Part shown: positions 57,905-64,000 of the stretch, one piece after another
Position numbering within the stretch: position 1 is the first letter of the stretch
Layout: the number at the start of each line of letters is the position of its first letter
NCBI GenBank assembly: GCA_963576785.1
Contig: OY756148.1
Location: 496,001-560,000 of the forward strand
Origin: Chlorophyllum brunneum
Taxonomy: Eukaryota; Basidiomycota; Agaricomycetes; Agaricales; Agaricaceae
Reading direction: 5' to 3'
Length of the DNA: 64,000 nucleotides
Position numbers and translations under genes: made by a program
The notes under the pieces: generated by a model
What the model saw: only the letters and a program-made list of their open reading frames with translations
Told to the model about the DNA's origin: nothing
Databases searched by the model: none

Positions 57905-59143
57905 ATGAGCAGCAGTAGCTCATCGAGAACACCGAGAAGACACAGAGCTCCGAGACCAACCGACATCCAGGGTTCACCTATAGCAACAGGATCTAAACGA
58001 TCAACAGAATCAGAAATCCCTGAAGGCCTTAAACGGCAGAAATCCGAACACAGCGTAGACGAAAGTACAGCTCTATTTGAAACCGAATTCGACATAGAAG
58101 TCGCCGAGAACACATCCGATATAGATATCGCCGAGACCTACGAGAAAGAATCCGAGCACAGCACAGACGAAGAACCAGCTCCATTTGAAGAAGAAATCGA
58201 CACAGAAGTCGCCGACGCCACAGCCGATATAGAAATCGCCGAAACCCACGAACACAGCGAACCAGAAACAGACCCAGAAATGACAGAAGAAGTCAACGTC
58301 CCAAAGAACCTAGCTCCAGAGCCAGGATATTTTAATGGAGACAGAACCCAATTTGACGATTGGTGGAGAGCAATATCCTTATGGTTAATGTTCAACAAGA
58401 TAGACGAAGAAGAACAGAAGATAGTTGCAATTTTAGCGAGAATGAAAGGAGGACTAGCAGGACCATACGCCAACACACAGCTACAAGCCATCCAAAACAA
58501 GAAGACACCAGACTGGGATGACTTTACAAAGGAAATAGAAGCCACATTTTCCTTGGGAAATAGGAAAGCTATAGCAGAAGGAGAAATCGAGACGTTCAAA
58601 CAAGGAAAGAGGAACACGGCAGATTTCTTGATCGAGTTCGAGGCACTGAAAGCCCAAGCATGGACAGACGACACCCACGCAATATTCCTTCTCAAACGCC
58701 ACACCAGAGCAGACATCATTCGAACAATAGTAGGCTACCCGACAACCTCCGTCCCAACGACATACACCAAATGGAAAACTACAATCCTCGCAGTAGGACA
58801 GGGGTACGAAGCAACAGACATCACCCGAGGGGATATCAGAACCACAACCGGAGTTACTTATGGAGGCAGAGGACAACCCATGGAGATAGGAAGACAAAGG
58901 GCGGACACCGATCAAAATGGAAAACCGAGGTGCTACAACTGCAACCTCTATGGGCACATTGCCAAATACTGCAGGAAGAAGACGAAAGTCACATACACCA
59001 AGATAACGTGCTACAACTGTGGCAAACAGGGCCACATCTCGAAGAACTGCCGGGCACCCAAGAAAGCGCATATCAGAGAGATCAACGAGGACGATGAACA
59101 AGAAATGGAGGAGAAAGAGGATTTTGTCGAAGGCTCCGAGTAG
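57905..59143 (+). CDS. gag: gypsy-3 Gag (412 residues)
   Basis: The structural protein of the particle. The N-terminal 50 residues are Ser/Arg-rich. Residues about 48-119 form an acidic tandem repeat of two 36-residue units (58046-58153 and 58154-58261). Residues about 135-290 are the Gag core (PKNLAPEPGYFNGDRTQFDD and ALKAQAWTDDTHAIFLLKRH). Two CCHC zinc knuckles follow, CYNCNLYGHIAKYC and CYNCGKQGHISKNC, which bind genomic RNA. It ends in an acidic tail at TAG 59141-59143. The first ATG after the primer site is used. Pol lies in the -1 frame and overlaps the last 46 nt of gag. Confidence 0.93.
   Translation: MSSSSSSRTPRRHRAPRPTDIQGSPIATGSKRSTESEIPEGLKRQKSEHSVDESTALFETEFDIEVAENTSDIDIAETYEKESEHSTDEEPAPFEEEIDTEVADATADIEIAETHEHSEPETDPEMTEEVNVPKNLAPEPGYFNGDRTQFDDWWRAISLWLMFNKIDEEEQKIVAILARMKGGLAGPYANTQLQAIQNKKTPDWDDFTKEIEATFSLGNRKAIAEGEIETFKQGKRNTADFLIEFEALKAQAWTDDTHAIFLLKRHTRADIIRTIVGYPTTSVPTTYTKWKTTILAVGQGYEATDITRGDIRTTTGVTYGGRGQPMEIGRQRADTDQNGKPRCYNCNLYGHIAKYCRKKTKVTYTKITCYNCGKQGHISKNCRAPKKAHIREINEDDEQEMEEKEDFVEGSE
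58046..58261 (+). repeat. Tandem 108-bp repeat encoding acidic units of Gag
   Basis: Two in-frame units of 36 codons (for example FETEFDIEVAENTSDIDIAE and FEEEIDTEVADATADIEIAE). The gypsy-1 copy shows a different, larger number of shorter units (around 26730-26900), so unit number varies between elements. Confidence 0.7.
59098..59143 (+). promoter_or_regulatory. gag-pol overlap, likely site of -1 frameshift
   Basis: The pol frame is open only from 59098 (a TGA at 59095-59097 closes it upstream) and has no ATG near its start, so ribosomes must enter from gag within these 46 nt. No canonical X-XXY-YYZ heptamer is seen. TTTT at 59122-59125 would let a Phe tRNA re-pair at -1 and is also present in gypsy-1. 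The mechanism is inference. Confidence 0.45.
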
Positions 59144-62100
59144 GCGCAAACCCGCGAGCCAATAAACCCAGAGTTTCTATTTTATCCCACAATAGACGAT
59201 ATGTGATTCCCCAAAAACGAAACTCTACGCGCGAACTTCTGCTCGACTCAACAATCCAGACAAGAAAAGGACGCAGACAAATCACAACCCTCGTAGACTC
59301 CGGATGCACCCACACGTGCATAGCACAACGAACGATAGACGAAGAACAGATCCCGACTAAACCTTTGGAGACCCCGATCAGAGTGATCAATGCCGACGGC
59401 ACAGAAAATAAAAAGGGAGAAATAACGGACAAGGCACAACTGGTATTAAACAACGGCAACCATACGGAACAAATCGACGCGCTAGTAACCCAACTGGAAA
59501 GTGCGGACTTATATCTTGGACACGACTGGCTGGTCAAGCATAACCCGGAAATCGACTGGAACAATCACGTCATACGATTCACCAGATGCCCGGATGATTG
59601 CAAAATATCACATAGCAACATACGGTTCAACGAAAGAATACGGGCAGTCAAGGAACACATTGAAGAGAAAAAGGCGGACCGGACGAATGATGAAGACCTA
59701 CCACCATACCTCCGACGATATACCCACCTATTCAACAAAAGCAACTTCGATAAACTACCCGAGCACACGGTATGGGACCATGAAATAAACCTGTCTGAAG
59801 ACGCCCCTCCAGTACTACAGTCCAAGGTCTACCCAATGACAATAACAGAGAAACAAGAACTACAGAAGTTCCTCGACGAGAACCTTGCCTCAGGACGAAT
59901 CAGACCATCACAATCCCCCTACGCCACCCCATGTTTCTTTATACCAAAAAAGGATGGAACCAAACGCCTGGTACAGGATTACAAGAAGCTGAACGAACAC
60001 ACTATCAAGGATAAAACACCACTACCACTCATAAGCGAAGTCCTAGACCGCCTAAAGGATGCAAAGGTGTTCAACAAGCTCGATATCATTTGGGGATACA
60101 ACAACGTCAGGATTAGAGAAGGGGATGAATGGAAGGCAGCGTTCGTAACAAATAACGGATTATTTGAGCCAACAGTCATGTTCTTCGGAATGAGCAATTC
60201 ACCAGCGACCTTTCAAAGGATGATGAACACGGTATTTCGGGAAATGTTACACGAAGGAACGCTTGTCAACTACATGGATGATTTTGTCATTCCAGGAACT
60301 ACGCAGGAAGAACTCGAGGAAAGAACAACGCGGTTCTTAGACATTGCAGCCAAGCACCAGCTTTACTTCAAGCGGTCAAAATGCATGTTCGACGCAAAAG
60401 AAATACCCATACTGGGCTTTATAGTTGGACAAGGCAGCGTTAAAATGGAGGAGGAGAAGGTGAAAGCAGTAAGAGAATGGCCGACACCCAAATCCGTGAA
60501 AGACGTCGAAAAATTCCTGGGCTTTGCAAACTTCTACCGACGATTCATACAAGACTTCAGTAACATAGCAACACCACTACACGAACTAAAGAAGAAGGAC
60601 GCGCAATGGTCATGGTCAGAACGACAACAGCAAGTGTTTGAAAAAATCAAGGAGAAAATCACGAGCGAACCAGTACTAGCAATGCCTCAAGACAGAGGAC
60701 AATACAGGGTAGAAGTAGACGCATCGGGATATGGAGTAGGAGCAGTGTTGTCACAAAACCAGAGTAATCAGTGGCACCCAATCGCCTTTCACTCAAGAAC
60801 AATGACACCGGCAGAACGAAACTACCAAATCTACGACAAAGAACTACTAGCAATCCGGGAAGCAGTCAAAACATGGAGACAGTATCTACTCGATGCCAAT
60901 GAACCATTCGAGATATGGACGGACCACAAGAACTTAGAATACTTCAGGAAACCACAACAACTCACAGGACGACAAGCAAGATGGCAACTGGAACTACAAG
61001 AATATCGCTACACGCTAAAACACATACCCGGAAAGACAAACACAAAAGCAGATGTACTATCAAGACTAGCAAAAACAGACACCACCAGAGATAACACCAA
61101 TATCACACTATTACCCGACCACTTATTCGATAACACCACCGCCGAAATCAGACAAATTTGGGAAATATCGGGAGAAGAAGACCTGAAACACCGATTACAA
61201 AAGGAGCAAAGAAGAGAAACACAGTGGCTAAGAGAAAAGGAGAAACGACCAGAGGAGATATGGGAAACTGATGGATTACCCATGTTTGAAGGAAGAATAT
61301 ACGTACCACCGAACACCGAATTACGCCAAGAAATACTCCAACAACACCATGACAAAACGGACGTAGGACACCCGGGACAGCATAGAATGATCGAACTCCT
61401 CAAAAGGACATATTGGTGGCCACAAATGCGCAATGATGTTAAACGATACATCAAAGGGTGCGACACATGTCAGCGAAATAAGATACTCCGGATACGACCT
61501 ACCACACATCTCCATCCACTACCGATACCCGTCGGACCATGGGAAGAAATATCAATCGACATGATAGGACCACTACCAGAATCAGAAGGATACGATGCGA
61601 TACTTGTCATTGTCGATCGTTTCAGCAAAATGATCAGATTACGCGCAGTTAACACCACCCTATCATCCGAAGAATTAGGAGATATTTATCGTGATGATAT
61701 ATGGAGACAACACGGGATACCCCACAGGATCATCAGTGACAGAGGACCACAGTTCGCGTCAAAATTCATGGCAGAACTTTGTAGAGCAACCGGCACCCAA
61801 CGTAACCTATCCACGGCATACCATCCACAAACAGACGGTCAGACAGAGTGCATCAACCAGGAGGTCGAAGCATACCTCAGAAACGTAATCAACCATGCGC
61901 AGGACAACTGGAAAAAATGGCTCAGCATAGCGGAATTCCAGTATAACGACAAAACACATAGTGCCACAGGACATTCACCGTTCCAGATAGTATACGGACG
62001 ACACCCATGGAAAGGGGATATCTCAAACATATCCAAGGCACCTGCGATCACGGAACGAATACAAGAGTTACAAGACATGCGCCAAAAAACGATTGAGATG

Positions 62101-62625
62101 CTACAACAGAGCCAGACTCAAATGAAGAAACAGAACAACACAAAATCAGAACACGAGTATGAGGCAGGAAGCCAAGTTTGGCTCGAAGCGGACAACATTA
62201 GGACAACAAGGCCGACAAAAAAACTTGATCATAGGAGATACGGACCATTCCGGGTAAAAGAAAAAATAGGTGAAACAAGCTACCGACTGGAGCTACCTAA
62301 AACATGGGCGATACACGACGTGTTTAACAGCAGACTTCTCTCCCCCTATCACAAACCCGAGTATGACAGCCAGCGCACTCCACCACCACCGATTCCCGAG
62401 ATAATCAATGATGAGGAACACTACGAGGTAGATGAAGTCCGAGGACACCGCACAAGGGGAAAACGAAAACAGTACCTAATACACTGGAAAGGATATATGT
62501 CCGAAGAAGACACATGGGAAGATGAGGCAAATTTGGAAAACGCCAAGGAAGCAGTACAAGAGTTTATGAGCAAGATTTCGAGGACGAAACCTATAAAAAG
62601 GGGAGGTAAAAAGCAGCAATTATGA
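59098..62625 (+). CDS. pol: gypsy-3 Pol polyprotein with chromodomain
   Basis: An open frame in the -1 phase to gag. Residue numbers are counted from the GTG at 59203. Protease: TLVDSGCTHTCI, Asp 32, with LGHDWLVKHNPEIDW. RT: TPCFFIPKKDGTKRLVQDY, motif A FNKLDIIWGYNNVRI, catalytic YMDD at 357-360. RNase [32 protein letters not shown]. Integrase: zinc region H-x4-H with CDTCQRNK, then the D-D-E triad at about 786 (SIDMIG), 846 (SDRGPQF) and 882 (QTECINQE). Then a GPY/F-type segment (GPFRVKEKIGETSYRLELP) and a chromodomain at about 1065-1125 (YLIHWKGYMSEEDTWEDE). The chromodomain probably guides integration to modified chromatin. No stop is present; the stop TGA at 62623-62625 overlaps an ATG. 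Confidence 0.95.
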   Translation, partial: TRNGGERGFCRRLRVGANPRANKPRVSILSHNRRYVIPQKRNSTRELLLDSTIQTRKGRRQITTLVDSGCTHTCIAQRTIDEEQIPTKPLETPIRVINADGTENKKGEITDKAQLVLNNGNHTEQIDALVTQLESADLYLGHDWLVKHNPEIDWNNHVIRFTRCPDDCKISHSNIRFNERIRAVKEHIEEKKADRTNDEDLPPYLRRYTHLFNKSNFDKLPEHTVWDHEINLSEDAPPVLQSKVYPMTITEKQELQKFLDENLASGRIRPSQSPYATPCFFIPKKDGTKRLVQDYKKLNEHTIKDKTPLPLISEVLDRLKDAKVFNKLDIIWGYNNVRIREGDEWKAAFVTNNGLFEPTVMFFGMSNSPATFQRMMNTVFREMLHEGTLVNYMDDFVIPGTTQEELEERTTRFLDIAAKHQLYFKRSKCMFDAKEIPILGFIVGQGSVKMEEEKVKAVREWPTPKSVKDVEKFLGFANFYRRFIQDFSNIATPLHELKKKDAQWSWSERQQQVFEKIKEKITSEPVLAMPQDRGQYRVEVDASGYGVGAVLSQNQSNQWHPIAFHSRTMTPAERNYQIYDKELLAIREAVKTWRQYLLDANEPFEIWTDHKNLEYFRKPQQLTGRQARWQLELQEYRYTLKHIPGKTNTKADVLSRLAKTDTTRDNTNITLLPDHLFDNTTAEIRQIWEISGEEDLKHRLQKEQRRETQWLREKEKRPEEIWETDGLPMFEGRIYVPPNTELRQEILQQHHDKTDVGHPGQHRMIELLKRTYWWPQMRNDVKRYIKGCDTCQRNKILRIRPTTHLHPLPIPVGPWEEISIDMIGPLPESEGYDAILVIVDRFSKMIRLRAVNTTLSSEELGDIYRDDIWRQHGIPHRIISDRGPQFASKFMAELCRATGTQRNLSTAYHPQTDGQTECINQEVEAYLRNVINHAQDNWKKWLSIAEFQYNDKTHSATGHSPFQIVYGRHPWKGDISNISKAPAITERIQELQDMRQKTIEMLQQSQTQMKKQNNTKSEHEYEAGSQVWLEADNIRTTRPTKKLDHRRYGPFRVKEKIGETSYRLELPKTWAIHDVFNSRLLSPYHKPEYDSQRTPPPPIPEIINDEEHYEVDEVRGHRTRGKRKQYLIHWKGYMSEEDTWEDEANLENAKEAVQEFMSKISRTKPIKRGGKKQQL

Positions 62626-62662
62626 ACAACAGACCCCGCATTCCAAGCAACCACTACACTCA

Positions 62663-63559
62663 ATGCATCACTCGTGGTATCCACTTCACCCTCGACTTTG
62701 CCAACTATCTTCACAACACACCATGCCCGCCGAACGCCAACTTACTCCATACCCCTACCTCAAAGAATTCGATGAACTCGTCCCAGAAAGAACCAGCCAT
62801 GAGGAGCTCGTGGAAGGAGAAACCCTAGTCGACACCATGATACTATTGGGAGCAGCAATGAAGGCAACCCAAGAAGGGGCATCTAAAATAATGAATACCC
62901 TATCCGACGCCACTCCAAGACTCAATCAGTTTATCATCGACGAAGGAAGGAGAGACCAGTTAGAAAGACACCTATATGAAATCAACGACGACCTGCAACT
63001 TATTGTCATCTCCAATATGCGAGCTCGGATGCATAGCATTCTCGTAGCCCTAGCCGAACGACTCAATACATACGAGTCAAGGAGCACAGAAAACCTATCC
63101 CACCACATCGTCAACCGACTACTTGTTAGCAACAACCCATTCCCCATCCAACATCACATCTGTCATAAATGTGACCAAAAGACACAAGAAGCAACAGCCG
63201 CCGATCAACTGCTTCACCCCGACATCGAAGAGGAAGTAGCCCACCTCCAAACCATCCTCACCACGGTAGTACCCCCCATCACACCTATGACCTTCCACCC
63301 GCCGCAGGGATACAACACGTTGAAATCGGAAGGCGAAAAGGACAACGAATATTGGAGGGGCATAGTGCATAAACTCCTAAGCAATCACACCAACGACAAC
63401 ACCACGTATAATAATCACACCCACTTCCTGTTCAAAGAAGGTCCACCCCATGCGCCACTCTGGATCGGGTTACAGCGTGTTGACAAGACACCTCTCATCG
63501 GAGGAAACAAGAAGGACTTGGCCAGAGCTCTGGGAGCTGCCATACCTATGAACGAATAA
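62663..63559 (+). CDS. gypsy-3 third frame (ORF3), unknown function
   Basis: Up to 298 residues between pol and the 3' LTR, in the +1 phase to pol. The ATG at 62723 (MPAERQLTPYPYLKEFDEL) fits conservation with gypsy-1 better than 62663. It has predicted helical stretches (for example TLVDTMILLGAAMKATQEGA, RDQLERHLYEINDDLQL), a Cys-containing HICHKCDQKTQEATAADQLL and a C-terminal PHAPLWIGLQRVDKTPLIGG. There is no signal peptide or membrane segment, so it is not an obvious envelope. The C-terminus is clearly conserved in gypsy-1 despite decay. It would be made from a subgenomic or reinitiated message. I know no domain match. Confidence 0.65.
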   Translation: MHHSWYPLHPRLCQLSSQHTMPAERQLTPYPYLKEFDELVPERTSHEELVEGETLVDTMILLGAAMKATQEGASKIMNTLSDATPRLNQFIIDEGRRDQLERHLYEINDDLQLIVISNMRARMHSILVALAERLNTYESRSTENLSHHIVNRLLVSNNPFPIQHHICHKCDQKTQEATAADQLLHPDIEEEVAHLQTILTTVVPPITPMTFHPPQGYNTLKSEGEKDNEYWRGIVHKLLSNHTNDNTTYNNHTHFLFKEGPPHAPLWIGLQRVDKTPLIGGNKKDLARALGAAIPMNE

Positions 63560-63653
63560 ATTCTCATCGCGCCTTCCTACCTTTTCCAAACTCCGTATGT
63601 TTTACTTTACAAAGGACCTTTACAGTAATACGCATCATGAGGACATGAAGCTT

Positions 63654-63663
63654 GAAAGGGAGG
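63654..63663 (+). promoter_or_regulatory. Polypurine tract of gypsy-3
   Basis: GAAAGGGAGG ends three bases before the 3' LTR. An equivalent AAAAAGGGAGG lies before the gypsy-1 3' LTR. Confidence 0.75.
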
Positions 63664-63666
63664 TAT

Positions 63667-63960
63667 TGTTACGAACTATAGATAGACCGTTCATTCCTAT
63701 CTCGCGCCCATTACCTCGTGTACCCTCACACCTGTTTCACCCCTCACCCCATCTCCTGTTTCATCCCTAAAGGCTATGCCTCTTATCTGACTCGTCTACT
63801 CGTCCCCCTTATTATTAACCTCCGCTACTAGTATATAAAGTGTAGTAATACTTGATGTATTCCTTACACTTTACCAATCGTATCATCCCTTCTTCCTTTC
63901 TCTACTTCCTTTCCTTTATCCAAAGGCTTGCAACCTGAGTCAGAGACTAAGGTCGTAACA
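63667..63960 (+). repeat. 3' LTR of gypsy-3 (294 bp)
   Basis: Same ends and length as 57518-57811, with one visible difference. It is followed directly by GAAAT (63961-63965). Confidence 0.97.
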
Positions 63961-64000
63961 GAAATACACAGGAGGTCTCGATGTTCGATTAAATCTCTTC
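63961..64000 (-). mobile_element. LINE L6, continuation past gypsy-3
   Basis: After the GAAAT duplication the sequence continues the antisense LINE. Joined to the bases before 57513, the reading passes smoothly into the endonuclease region, which shows that gypsy-3 inserted into an existing L6 copy. The element runs off the window. Confidence 0.8.

Larger units (their letters stand above)
57518..63960 (+). mobile_element. Chromodomain Ty3/gypsy element gypsy-3, intact
   Basis: A complete 6443-bp element. It has 294-bp LTRs (57518-57811 and 63667-63960) that differ at a single position by eye (CCTGTTTTACC versus CCTGTTTCACC) and a perfect target duplication GAAAT (57513-57517 and 63961-63965). 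It has a self-priming type primer site and three open frames: gag, pol and ORF3. Pol order protease-RT-RNase H-integrase-chromodomain identifies a chromovirus. No inactivating change was seen, so this is the best candidate for a recently active and possibly autonomous element. It sits in LINE L6. Gypsy-1, two solo LTRs and one truncated LTR are relatives in this window. Confidence 0.97.

Noticed and set aside
58138..59149. Long antisense frames opposite gypsy-3 gag (193 and 222 codons)
   Set aside because: They mirror a well-supported coding frame with two zinc knuckles and have no recognisable content of their own.
59203..59205. GTG as a start codon for gypsy-3 pol
   Set aside because: It is not an ATG and the frame is open further upstream into gag, so fusion by frameshifting is more likely than initiation here.
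62663..63559. ORF3 as an envelope gene
   Set aside because: No signal peptide, transmembrane helix, furin-type site or fusion peptide is visible; position alone is not enough.
1..64000. tRNA, rRNA and CRISPR features
   Set aside because: No cloverleaf, ribosomal segment or spaced short palindromic repeat was recognised by eye; a tRNAscan or Infernal search would be decisive.

Overview
The window reads as a transposon-swollen chromosome stretch of a filamentous basidiomycete, most likely an Agaricomycete. Three things suggest this. One intact host gene encodes a FunK1-type protein kinase, a family expanded in mushroom-forming fungi, and carries seven short (50-57 bp) GT-AG introns. The Ty3 elements include a chromodomain element with a Tf1-like self-priming signal. 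Older repeat copies are riddled with C-to-T and G-to-A changes, as after RIP or methylcytosine deamination. The species cannot be named from sequence alone.

Layout. 1-1730: 3' part of a LINE with poly(A). 1817-9136: a full-length but decayed Ty1/copia element with 571-bp LTRs and a perfect 5-bp target duplication. It sits inside a gene relic that is paralogous to a segment of the copia polyprotein. 9263-16700: the only gene-like island, of higher GC, holding a FunK1 kinase gene and a damaged cytochrome P450-like gene. 16700-22197: AT-rich degenerate DNA with copies A, B and C of a 1.14-kb LTR-like repeat that carries a reading frame. 22198-39443: an old Ty3/gypsy element (gypsy-2) inserted into copy C. 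A LINE (L2) is inserted into gypsy-2, a chromodomain gypsy (gypsy-1) into L2, and a solo LTR into gypsy-1; a further LINE (L3) and a second solo LTR also sit in gypsy-2. 39444-41458: the rest of copy C, a 569-bp LTR-like insertion, a truncated LTR and repeat copy D. 42411-49542: two LINE copies head to tail (L4, L5). 49543-53421: an internal fragment of another gypsy (gypsy-4). 53422-64000: an antisense LINE (L6) with endonuclease, RT and RNase H parts, split by an intact, apparently young chromodomain gypsy (gypsy-3, 57518-63960).

How the parts work. Gypsy-3 encodes Gag with two zinc knuckles, Pol (protease, RT, RNase H, integrase, chromodomain) and a third frame of unknown function between pol and the 3' LTR. 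Its LTRs differ at one position by eye. Its 12-nt primer-binding site is complementary to the predicted 5' end of its own transcript, so it appears to self-prime as Tf1 does. The LINEs encode an APE-type endonuclease, RT, RNase H and a C-terminal Cys/His motif, and end in a conserved 3' UTR plus poly(A). Everything except gypsy-3 and the FunK1 gene looks damaged.
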